Positions 43,367-51,239 of a stretch of DNA of 64,000 nucleotides are shown here, piece after piece. The notes beneath the pieces are model-generated. The model was not told the origin of the DNA. It did not search any database and saw nothing but the letters and a program-made list of their open reading frames with translations. The DNA is from NIOZ-UU13 sp035528395 (GTDB lineage: Bacteria; Planctomycetota; Phycisphaerae; Sedimentisphaerales; Anaerobacaceae). The position numbers and the translations under genes are program-made. Location: the NCBI GenBank assembly GCA_035528395.1, contig DATKYR010000071.1, positions 1 through 64,000 on the forward strand, given 5' to 3'. Position 1 is the first letter of the stretch. Every line of letters begins with the position of its first letter.

Positions 43367-43568
43367 TAGTTGCCCCAGGTAAAAACCTATAGTTATGTAA
43401 AGAAATCTCAAAAAAGTAACAAAAAAAGGACAAAACCGTAACAAAATGGTAACATTTGGCTGGCATAATTGCTCCCGTCAAACCCTAAATTTCAAAGTCG
43501 TCGGGAAAATTATGAAGACTGTTGCGAGTATTGCGAGATGTGAGAAATATTAATTGAAAGGGGAAAAA

Positions 43569-44552
43569 ATGAAAAGTAGTATGCTCACGAAAATATTGCT
43601 GTATTGTTTGCTTTGCTCGTTAATCTCTATTGCAGGCTGCTATATCCAAATAAGAGGATACAGTTACCCTCAAGCAAAATATGAAAGGACGGTGCAGCTA
43701 TCCAGGCCGATGTCGGCCGGCACTTTATTTGCGGCCAATAGCAACGACGGCCGGATTACTGTAACCGGCGGCGAGATTACGGATTGCAATGTTACCGCCA
43801 CGATTATCGCCAGGGCCGATTCGGATGAAAAAGCCAGAACAATCGCTGAAAAGACAAAGGTAAAACTTGAACAATTCGGCTCTAAGCTAACCGTAAAACT
43901 TGAAAAGCCAATATTGATGATGAACCAGAGCGTAGATGTCCAGCTCAAGGCGATGGTAGTGAAGGATTGCGATGTGGAACTTGATACGGACGATGGGGAT
44001 ATCACGATAGAAAACATCAATGGGGATATTGACATAAAAACCGATGATGGTTCAGTATCGCTTGCACGAATTGTCGGGGATATAAAAGTCAGAAGCAACG
44101 ACGGCTCAATCAATGTCCAGGAGTTTAATAGTGATGTAAATTTGCAGAGAGCCGGTTGGATCGACATCCAGACCGATGACGGTTCGGTAACCATGTCACG
44201 AGTCGTTGGGGACATAAAAGTCAGAAGTAATGACGGCTCGACCAGAGTCGAAGAGGTTGCCGGTAATGTAAATATACAGAGCGATGATGGAAGAATCACA
44301 GTGGTTTACTCTGAAGATGCCGGCGGTGTTTGTAATGTCTCGTTGGTTACAGATGATGCCGCCGTCGACTTAACGGCCCCGGCGAACTTTTCTGCGGACG
44401 TCGAAGTTATAACGGACGACGGCTCGATAAATACGGATTTGCCAATAAAGGTGACGGGAAAATTAGGTAAAAGCGGAATTAAAGGAACAATCGGAACGGG
44501 AGAAGGCAGGCTGTATATCAAGACAAACGATGGCTCAATAAGAATAAGATAA
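43569..44552 (+). CDS. DUF4097-type beta-repeat lipoprotein, DDGSI form
   Basis: A 327-residue lipoprotein. The start at 43569 follows AAAGGGG. Signal peptide with lipobox SIAGC, then a beta-helix-like domain of regular strands punctuated by DDG turns (TDDGDITIENI, TDDGSVSLARI, SNDGSINVQEF, TDDGSVTMSRV, SDDGRITVVY, NDGSIRIR). This is the repeat style of DUF4097 proteins, whose role is unclear. It is followed by a paralog in which the turn is SYGSI. A periplasmic surface or sensing role is possible. Confidence 0.8.
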   Translation: MKSSMLTKILLYCLLCSLISIAGCYIQIRGYSYPQAKYERTVQLSRPMSAGTLFAANSNDGRITVTGGEITDCNVTATIIARADSDEKARTIAEKTKVKLEQFGSKLTVKLEKPILMMNQSVDVQLKAMVVKDCDVELDTDDGDITIENINGDIDIKTDDGSVSLARIVGDIKVRSNDGSINVQEFNSDVNLQRAGWIDIQTDDGSVTMSRVVGDIKVRSNDGSTRVEEVAGNVNIQSDDGRITVVYSEDAGGVCNVSLVTDDAAVDLTAPANFSADVEVITDDGSINTDLPIKVTGKLGKSGIKGTIGTGEGRLYIKTNDGSIRIR

Positions 44553-44653
44553 TATTCTTGATATATTCCCGAATTTAACTCGGTTCTCATATAAACAGAA
44601 AACCAACTACGAACTCGTACAAGAAAAAGTTATAGAATTAAGGGGACAGGAAA

Positions 44654-45502
44654 ATGAAGAAAAATTATACGATAGTATTGGCTCTCGGCCTTTGCCTTTG
44701 CTCACTGCTTGCTATTAGCGGGTGCGTTATTCATATCGGTGATTGGCCCCGGGCCAAATACGAAAAAACAATAAGACTCCAGGCGCCTTTGGAATCTGGT
44801 TCAACCGTTGTGGCTAAAACAAACTATGGCTCTATAAAAGTAGGTGGTGCCAACACCGCCGATTGCAATGTGGTCGCGACAATTTGTGTGCAGGCTCCTA
44901 CTGAAGAGGAAGCCGCTGAAATTGCTGAAAAAGTGAATATACAACTTGAGCCGGCCGGAAAGACACTAACGGTCAGGGCAGACAAGCCGCACGTGAAAAA
45001 TAACCGCTCAATAAGCATTAGCTACCAAATAACTGTTCCTGTGCAAACTAACATCGAATGTGCCAGCTCATACGGCTCGATAGAACTGGCTGATACCATC
45101 GGCTATGTGAAAGCACACACCAACTATGGCTCGATTGACTGTGACAGAATTAACGGCCAAATTCAGGCGGATACATCCTATGGCAGTGTCGATTGCAGGG
45201 AAATCATATCCGACGAGCTAACTGCCGGCTCAAGCTACGGCAATATCGATATCGAATATTCGCATTCGGCGCCGGCTGAAATACAGGCAAACGCAAGTAC
45301 ATCTTACGGCAATATTGACTTTACAGCACCACCCGGATTCACCGGACAAGTCGAACTTGCAACCAGCTACGGCTCGATAAAAACCGACCTGCCGATTGTA
45401 GTGAAAGGCAAGATAAGCAGCAAACGAATAGAAGGAACAATCGGTGAAGGAAATGGAAGGCTGAGTTTGAAGACCAGCTTTGGCTCTATAAGAATTAGAT
45501 AG
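44654..45502 (+). CDS. DUF4097-type beta-repeat lipoprotein, SYGSI form
   Basis: A 282-residue paralog of the previous gene with lipobox AISGC. The N-terminal 110 residues align with it (AKYEKTIRLQAPLESG; TADCNVVATI), and the end GTIGEGNGRLSLKTSFGSIRIR (shared pattern) matches too. The turn motif is SYGSI/NYGSI/SYGNI in every repeat, where the neighbour has DDGSI. GGGGACAGGA precedes the ATG. A tandem duplication with uniform repeat divergence. Confidence 0.8.
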   Translation: MKKNYTIVLALGLCLCSLLAISGCVIHIGDWPRAKYEKTIRLQAPLESGSTVVAKTNYGSIKVGGANTADCNVVATICVQAPTEEEAAEIAEKVNIQLEPAGKTLTVRADKPHVKNNRSISISYQITVPVQTNIECASSYGSIELADTIGYVKAHTNYGSIDCDRINGQIQADTSYGSVDCREIISDELTAGSSYGNIDIEYSHSAPAEIQANASTSYGNIDFTAPPGFTGQVELATSYGSIKTDLPIVVKGKISSKRIEGTIGEGNGRLSLKTSFGSIRIR

Positions 45503-45754
45503 TGCGCTTGGGATATTCCTGAATTTGACTCGGTTCTTTGATAAAACCCCCTCCCTGAGGTCTTTGCGCCAGATATGGTTCCGGGGTATGGCTGATTTTT
45601 TTTGTTACCATCGGGATTTCGCAGGCCTTTATTATGTTAGAGGTGGTAACAGACAGACATTGAAAGAGATGTTTGAGATTATATGCAATTGAAAGGCGTG
45701 GGAGTATCTGTAAATTGTTCCATGGAAATATCAACTGATTTAGGAGAAGCGAGA

Positions 45755-46129
45755 ATGAAACTCTATAAACAAAGCGAGATTGCCCTTTTTGCCTCGCTGG
45801 TAGTGACGTCGTTTTTGCTTGTCGGATGTGTGATCTGCAAGACGGACGAACACTACACCGGCAGAGATAGGCCTATCGGAAACCAGACACTCAGGCAGAT
45901 CGAGTGCGGCCAGACGACAAAGGACTGGCTTGTGACGGCACTTGGTGAACCCACCGAAGAAAGATTGATGGAAGATGGGACCGAAATCCTCAAGTACAGA
46001 TGCATAATGAAAAAGGACAACGCCTTTGTTCTGTTTCCGATAATCATTGTCGATGATAAGGAAACAGACCACAGCGTTTCCTTCGAGATAAAAGACGGTA
46101 TTGTGCAGCGGTACTGGAAGGAAGGATAG
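45755..46129 (+). CDS. BamE/SmpA-like small lipoprotein
   Basis: A 124-residue lipoprotein (lipobox LLVGC). The start at 45755 has AGGAG 8 nt upstream; an earlier frame would add 24 residues without support. After the signal, QTLRQIECGQTTKDWLVTALGEPTEE follows the SmpA/OmlA pattern (helix pair, then LGxPT, then strand EILKYRC). BamE is the small lipoprotein of the outer-membrane assembly complex, but many SmpA-like proteins have other roles. Last gene before tRNA-Leu. Confidence 0.65.
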   Translation: MKLYKQSEIALFASLVVTSFLLVGCVICKTDEHYTGRDRPIGNQTLRQIECGQTTKDWLVTALGEPTEERLMEDGTEILKYRCIMKKDNAFVLFPIIIVDDKETDHSVSFEIKDGIVQRYWKEG

Positions 46130-46161
46130 GAACCTGCAGCCAAAAACAGTAGAATCCACCC

Positions 46162-46209
46162 ACATAGATGTTGCTGCCACACCGGAAGATATTATAATTA
46201 TTGACTATT
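46162..46209 (+). pseudogene. Diverged copy of the proB 3' end
   Basis: The last 16 codons and the stop of proB (41656-41706; HRDVVAIPEDIVIIDY) reappear here as HIDVAATPEDIIIIDY and a stop, with changes mostly at synonymous or conservative sites. An AT-rich tail after the stop is also similar. No full proB is attached. It lies 60 bp before tRNA-Leu. Confidence 0.65.
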
Positions 46210-46269
46210 GACTATTTATTATTTAACATCACTACTTTAATAGTAAATAACAAATAGTAAATTAGAAGG

Positions 46270-46353
46270 GCCGGAGTGGCGGAATTGGCAGACGCGCGGG
46301 ATTCAAAATCCCGTCCTGGCAACAGGGTGTGGGTCCGAGTCCCACCTCCGGCA
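46270..46353 (+). tRNA. tRNA-Leu(CAA)
   Basis: Class II tRNA: acceptor GCCGGAG/CTCCGGC, anticodon loop TTCAAAA (CAA), long variable arm, T-loop TCCGAGT, discriminator A. No encoded CCA. It is flanked by 3'-end copies of proB (left) and nifS (right). Confidence 0.95.
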
Positions 46354-46406
46354 ATTGCTCGTGTGCGTCGTGCGCATATCGTATTGCGAAATTACACCGC
46401 GTGTAA

Positions 46407-46481
46407 CTATTTTGCTACAAAGGGTGAGAGTTTGCGGAGCTGGTTTACGATTTGGGGCATTTTTTCAATGGTGTAATCATC
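46407..46481 (-). pseudogene. Diverged copy of the nifS 3' end
   Basis: On the minus strand it encodes DDYTIEKMPQIVNQLRKL... and ends SPFVAK plus a stop. The true nifS end (46924-46998) is VDYTIEKMPGIVNQLRKL... ending SPFVAT. 21 of 24 residues agree while many third codon positions differ. No other nifS sequence adjoins. A displaced or residual gene end. Confidence 0.75.
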
Positions 46482-46516
46482 CTGACCTTTTGTGGGTAGC
46501 AGAAAATGTAAAAACT

Positions 46517-46705
46517 CTATTTCGTCGAAGCATCCTTTACTGAGCACACTTTTTTACAGAATGGTCCTAAGATAGGATTCTTCATGACTTTGGACATCTG
46601 CATTTTGTGCGTATCTTCATCCGGCAGCCCTGCAAATTCCTTCGAAATCTGCTGCTGAATATCCCGCTTCATCCGAACACAATCGAATTTTTTATTCTTC
46701 ATCAT
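46517..46705 (-). CDS. Small basic protein in the nifS-end segment
   Basis: A 62-residue protein starting MMKNKKFDCVRMKRDIQQQ, with GAGGTGG 6 nt before the ATG at 46705 and a conserved-looking KNPILGPFCKKV near the end. The KFDCVxMKRxIQ start resembles small proteins often found beside toxin-antitoxin genes (from memory); no partner is seen. It is the only gene between the two nifS 3' ends. 46706-46923 is otherwise empty. Confidence 0.5.
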   Translation of the reverse strand: MMKNKKFDCVRMKRDIQQQISKEFAGLPDEDTHKMQMSKVMKNPILGPFCKKVCSVKDASTK

Positions 46706-46923
46706 TTCCAACCACCTCTTTCGGTGAATTCATCATCAAAACAACCTCCAAAAACCGAAGTATCCGCATAAACACGAAATTGTTTCATTTACTAACTCCA
46801 AAAGCTCAGAAAGAATCCATTCATCCTGTATCGAATATATTACTACAAAGCGCTTTCTAAGGCAATAAAAAACGTTAAGAGAGCTGAAAAACAGAGTAAT
46901 GACTCTATCAGACTTCTACACAT

Positions 46924-48081
46924 TTAGGTCGCAACAAAGGGTGAGAGTTTGCGGAGCTGGTTTACAATACCCGGCATTTTTTCGATTGTGTAGTCCACTT
47001 CCTCTTCGGTGTTGTATCTGCTCAGGCTGAATCTTATCGAGCCGTGAGCGGCGGTGAAGGGTACGCCCATCGCGCGTAATACGTGGCTGGGCTCCAGTGA
47101 GCCGGATGTGCAGGCCGAGCCGCTGCTGGCACAAATGCCATACTTATCCAACATAAGCAGAATGGCTTCACCCTCGATATACTCGAAGCTGATATTAGTC
47201 GTATTTGGCAGGCGATTTTCCTTGTCGCCGTTGAGCCGGGAGTCAGGGCACTTTTCAAGTATCGCTTTCTCAAGTTTATCCCGGAGGTATTTTACTTTGC
47301 TGTTCTCCTGCTCGAAATTATCAGCAGCCAATTCGCACGCTTTGCCCAGACCGACGATACCTGGTATATTTTCGGTGCCGGCCCTTCTGCCTGCTTCCTG
47401 ATGGCCGCCCAACATAAACGGCGAGATGCGCGTGCCCTTGCGGACGTACAGAACGCCTACGCCCTTCGGGGCGTGCAGCTTATGGCCGGAGAGACTGAGC
47501 AAATCGATATTGCTTTTCGAGAGGTCCAGCGGTATCTTGCCAATCGCCTGCACTGCATCGGTGTGAAATATCACCCCCCTATCGGCAACTAAATCGGCGA
47601 TTTTCTCAATTGGGAATACCACGCCGGTCTCATTGTTCGCATACATTATCGTAACCAAAGCGGTATCATCATCGATTTGCTCTTCCAGTTCCGCAAGGTC
47701 CAGCCGACCCTGTTTGTCCACCGGCAGCTCTACAACGGTATAGCCGTGATTTTCAAGCTCGCGGCAAACCGTCAGCACAGCAGGATGCTCAACCCTGGTA
47801 GTTATAATTTTACGTCTGTGCGGCAATGCAGCCAAGGTGCCTTTGATAGCGGCGTTGTCACTTTCGGTACCGCCGCTTGTAAATATAACCTCGCTCGGCT
47901 CACAACCAAGCAACTCGGCCACCTGCTCGCGCGCCTGACGGATTCTGCGGCCCATCTGTCCGCCAAACGTGTGCATACTCGAAGGATTGCCGTAAAGCTC
48001 ACAAAACAACGGCCTCATTTCTTCGAGCACATGTTCAGCTACTTTTGTCGTGGCGTTGTTGTCAAAATATATGGTCTTCAT
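46924..48081 (-). CDS. nifS: Cysteine desulfurase NifS/IscS
   Basis: A 385-residue PLP enzyme that mobilises sulfur from cysteine for Fe-S clusters. PLP Lys in LSGHKLHAPKGVG, substrate-loop Cys in SSGSACTSGSLEPSHVL, N-terminal YFDNNATT. It starts 3 nt after nifU, so they are coupled; together they form an Fe-S assembly pair. Last gene of the sulfur operon. A second diverged copy of its 3' end lies at 46407-46481. Confidence 0.95.
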   Translation of the reverse strand: MKTIYFDNNATTKVAEHVLEEMRPLFCELYGNPSSMHTFGGQMGRRIRQAREQVAELLGCEPSEVIFTSGGTESDNAAIKGTLAALPHRRKIITTRVEHPAVLTVCRELENHGYTVVELPVDKQGRLDLAELEEQIDDDTALVTIMYANNETGVVFPIEKIADLVADRGVIFHTDAVQAIGKIPLDLSKSNIDLLSLSGHKLHAPKGVGVLYVRKGTRISPFMLGGHQEAGRRAGTENIPGIVGLGKACELAADNFEQENSKVKYLRDKLEKAILEKCPDSRLNGDKENRLPNTTNISFEYIEGEAILLMLDKYGICASSGSACTSGSLEPSHVLRAMGVPFTAAHGSIRFSLSRYNTEEEVDYTIEKMPGIVNQLRKLSPFVAT

Positions 48082-48084
48082 TAC

Positions 48085-48966
48085 TTATTCCCTGTGATTG
48101 TGGGGCTGCTGTGCAGATTCTTTGTCTTCTTCGACAAAAAGCTGCTCGGAAACGAATTCCCTTAGTTTGGCTTCGACGACATCCTTCATTGTAAAATCGG
48201 CCAGTCTGCACTGTGCGCACATTCCTCTGAATGCGACGACAACCTTATTTCCTTCAACATCGATTAGCTCGATATTTCCTCCGTGCGCCCGCAGGGCCGG
48301 CCTGATTTGCTCATTTATTGTCTGCTGGATTAACTGAATCTTCTGAATGTTGGTAAGTTTGCCTGCTCGTCGAGCTACTGTTACAGGGGCCTGTTTTATT
48401 TCATCCGGCTGTATCTTTTCTATCATTTTTTCAATTTCACTCTGGCATCCTCCGCAGCCGCCGCCCGCCTTGCAGTAATTCGTAACCTCTTCAACCGTTG
48501 TCAGATTGTTCTCGCGTATTACTCTTTCGATTTCCTTATCGGTTACGCCGAAACAGGTGCAGATAACATTACCTTCGAGCTCATGTTTTTTCTTTCCGCC
48601 GCTTTTGTAGTTTTCGATTGCCGCCTCAAGGGCTTCTCTGCCCATAACCGAGCAGTGCATCTTTTGTTCGGGCAGACCGCCCAGATAGTCGGCGATATCT
48701 TTGTTGGTTACTTTCATGGCCTCGTCCAGAGTCAGGCCTTTTATCATCTCGGTCAGTACCGATGATGTTGCGATTGCACTTGCACAGCCAAAGGTCTTGA
48801 ACTTTGCATCGGTGATTCTGCCATTGGCATCGAGTTTGAACGTCAGCTTCAGGGCATCGCCGCAGGCTAAGGAGCCGACCTCCCCAACACCGTCCGGCTC
48901 CTCTATTTCGCCAACGTTTCGTGGATTAAAAAAATGGTCTTTTAATTTATCCGTGTACTCCCACAT
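48085..48966 (-). CDS. nifU: Three-domain NifU Fe-S scaffold
   Basis: A 293-residue Fe-S assembly scaffold with the full nitrogen-fixation-type architecture: an IscU-like domain (about 1-125, cysteines in SLACGDAL, TFGCASAIA, MHCSVMG), a BFD-like [2Fe-2S] domain (about 135-185, CTCFGVTDKEIE and CKAGGGCGGC), and an Nfu domain (about 210-285, CAQC). No nif genes are seen here, so it serves general Fe-S biogenesis, e.g. for NadA in the same operon. Confidence 0.95.
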   Translation of the reverse strand: MWEYTDKLKDHFFNPRNVGEIEEPDGVGEVGSLACGDALKLTFKLDANGRITDAKFKTFGCASAIATSSVLTEMIKGLTLDEAMKVTNKDIADYLGGLPEQKMHCSVMGREALEAAIENYKSGGKKKHELEGNVICTCFGVTDKEIERVIRENNLTTVEEVTNYCKAGGGCGGCQSEIEKMIEKIQPDEIKQAPVTVARRAGKLTNIQKIQLIQQTINEQIRPALRAHGGNIELIDVEGNKVVVAFRGMCAQCRLADFTMKDVVEAKLREFVSEQLFVEEDKESAQQPHNHRE

Positions 48967-49003
48967 AGTCTCGTACTCCGTACAAATCCGCCATCTACTA
49001 TTC

Positions 49004-50293
49004 TTACATCTGACTGGCTTTTAGTGCCTGCTCGAAATCGGCTATTATGTCATCAATATGTTCTGTGCCGACCGACGCCCGAACGTAATCGGCCGTTACA
49101 CCGGCTGCAAGCTGCTCGGCTTCGTTAAGCTGCTGATGTGTTGTGCTGGCCGGGTGTATCACCAAAGTTTTGCTGTCACCAATATTGGCAAGGTGGCTGG
49201 CTAATTTTACACTATTAATAAACTTAATACCAGCTTCTTTGCCGCCCTTGATTCCGAAACCAAGTATTGCGCCCTGACCGTTGGGCAGATATTTTTTTGC
49301 CAATTCATAATCAGGGTGAGATTTTAAACCAGGGTAATTTACCCAGTTAACCGTATTCTGTTTTTCGAGCCACTGTGCCAGTTTGATAGCATTTTCAGAA
49401 TGTCTGGGCATCCGCAGATGCAGGGTCTCCAGGCCCTGCAAAAACAGAAACGCATTGAACGGCGACATACAGGAGCCCATATCCCGCAGGAACTGAGTCC
49501 TTGCCTTGATAATATATGCCAATTCGCCAAATGACTCAACATATTTGACACCGTGGTAACTCGGGTCCGGCTCAGTCAGCTCAGGATATCTGCCGTTTGT
49601 CCAGTCGAATTTGCCCGAATCAACGATCGCCCCGCCGATGCTTGTTCCGTGTCCTCCGATGAACTTGGTACAGCTATGAACAATAATGTCAATGCCGTAC
49701 TCAATCGGCCTGAACAGTATAGGTGTGGTAACGGTGCTGTCACAAATCACGGGCATACCGTTTTTGTGCGCGATGTCGGCAATTTTCTCGTATTGGAGGA
49801 TGTCGTTTTTGGGATTGCCGATGGTTTCTATATAGACCAGGCGAGTGTTATCTTTGATTGCCTTGGCAAAATTATCCGGGTCTTTCGGGTCAACAAAAGT
49901 AACTTCAATCCCCAGTTTTTTGAAGGTCTGGCTAAACAATGTAACCGTGCCGCCATAGAGCGAATTCGAAGATACGATATGTCCTCCGGCGCCACAGATA
50001 TTGAAGATGCTGACATATATCGCGGATTGTCCGGAACTGAAGCCAAGGCCGCCAACACCCCCTTCCATAGCTGCGATGCGTTTTTCAAATACGTCTGTGG
50101 TCGGATTCATCAATCGCGTATAGATATTGCCAAACTCTTTGAGTGCGAACAGATTGGCCGCGTGGTCGGAGTCCTTAAATACATAACTGGTCGTCTGATA
50201 AATAGGTACGGCCCTGCTCAATGTATCCGAATCAACCTGTTGACCTGCGTGCAGAGCCAATGTCTCCAGACGATAGTCGGTCTTTTTGTCCAT
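49004..50293 (-). CDS. metY: O-acetylhomoserine sulfhydrylase MetY
   Basis: A 429-residue PLP enzyme of the Cys/Met metabolism family, converting O-acetylhomoserine and sulfide to homocysteine. PLP Lys in HSCTKFIGGHGTSIGG; YETIGNPKNDI-like region (VYIETIGNPKNDIL) and the C-terminal SVGTEHIDDIIADFEQAL. The length fits MetY better than cystathionine synthases. The acetyl donor would come from MetX in the same operon, completing direct sulfhydrylation. Confidence 0.93.
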   Translation of the reverse strand: MDKKTDYRLETLALHAGQQVDSDTLSRAVPIYQTTSYVFKDSDHAANLFALKEFGNIYTRLMNPTTDVFEKRIAAMEGGVGGLGFSSGQSAIYVSIFNICGAGGHIVSSNSLYGGTVTLFSQTFKKLGIEVTFVDPKDPDNFAKAIKDNTRLVYIETIGNPKNDILQYEKIADIAHKNGMPVICDSTVTTPILFRPIEYGIDIIVHSCTKFIGGHGTSIGGAIVDSGKFDWTNGRYPELTEPDPSYHGVKYVESFGELAYIIKARTQFLRDMGSCMSPFNAFLFLQGLETLHLRMPRHSENAIKLAQWLEKQNTVNWVNYPGLKSHPDYELAKKYLPNGQGAILGFGIKGGKEAGIKFINSVKLASHLANIGDSKTLVIHPASTTHQQLNEAEQLAAGVTADYVRASVGTEHIDDIIADFEQALKASQM

Positions 50294-50359
50294 TTTATTA
50301 CCTCATAAATGTCTAAAGCAGCACCGTTTAGTCGCTGGTATTCACGCCGCTGCATTCTT

Positions 50360-51133
50360 TTATTTTAGCACCTCCACTGTCACTTCTGCGGCCCTCCTGC
50401 CGGACATCAGCATGCCTCCAAACGTGGGTCCCATTCTTGGAAGACCAAACGTAGTTGCGGCAGCCATTCCAGCAACAATCAAGCCCGGGTATACTTCTGT
50501 TGTATGCTCAACGACCGCGTCCTCTGATTTTTCGATCCACATAGCACCGAAACCTTTTATTTCCACAAGCCCCCGCTTTTCAAGTGAACTGACTACTACA
50601 GCATCGTGCCCGGTTGCATCAACCACGAGCCTGGCTTCGATGGCAACCGGGTCCACACAGGTAATCGCCCTCGGCAAAGCAGATACTGGCGTCCAGTTAA
50701 TAACGACCCCACAGACCCTGTCATCCCTTATCACCACATCTTCAAACTTCGTCATGTTCAATACCTTTACTCCGGCATCGCACGCCGCAGCAATCAATTT
50801 TGAACACGCATGTGGTCCATCGGCAACGTATAATCCTTCTACCGCTTCCTTATAGGGCACATCGATCTCATCGAGGATTGTCTGTGCAGGGGCCCTGACG
50901 GTTACCTTGTTCATCAGAAAGCCACCTATCCAGAATCCTCCACCCAGGTAGTTGTTACTCTCGATAAGGAGGGTCTTTTGGCCCTGTTTGGCGAACTGGG
51001 TAGCGGCGACGAGTCCGCTGGGGCCCGCCCCAACAACAATCACATCGTTATCGATGTGGTCTTCAAATTCTCTGGCAAATTCAGATACTATCGCCTTTGT
51101 AACATCCTTTTCGGATACTCTTGAAAAACTCAT
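50360..51133 (-). CDS. thi4: Thiazole synthase Thi4 (Cys type)
   Basis: A 257-residue Thi4-family enzyme building the thiamin thiazole from NAD and glycine. The start at 51133 has AAAGGAGA upstream; a longer frame (30 residues) has no support. NAD/FAD-like Rossmann GAGPSGLVAAT, then ESNNYLGGGFWIGG and GVVINWTPV. Cys159 (TCVDP) occupies the place where yeast Thi4 has its sulfur-donating Cys and methanogen homologs have His. C-terminal RMGPTFGGMLMSG is the family end. It lies within the sulfur operon. Confidence 0.9.
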   Translation of the reverse strand: MSFSRVSEKDVTKAIVSEFAREFEDHIDNDVIVVGAGPSGLVAATQFAKQGQKTLLIESNNYLGGGFWIGGFLMNKVTVRAPAQTILDEIDVPYKEAVEGLYVADGPHACSKLIAAACDAGVKVLNMTKFEDVVIRDDRVCGVVINWTPVSALPRAITCVDPVAIEARLVVDATGHDAVVVSSLEKRGLVEIKGFGAMWIEKSEDAVVEHTTEVYPGLIVAGMAAATTFGLPRMGPTFGGMLMSGRRAAEVTVEVLK

Positions 51134-51239
51134 ACTACAGTCTCCTTTAATGAATTTGATCTTGCATAGCGGCAACATCCGCCTTGCCGGCGTGCACAGC
51201 CGGCCTTTCCAAATTATATTCAACGTTTTTGTCCATAGC

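Noticed and set aside
43451..43475. Sigma-54 promoter before the first DUF4097 gene
   Set aside because: TGGC and TTGC elements are present but one base too far apart for the strict -24/-12 spacing.
43670..44299. Open frame of about 209 codons on the minus strand
   Set aside because: Antisense to the DUF4097 repeats; its regularity comes from the repeats of the real gene.
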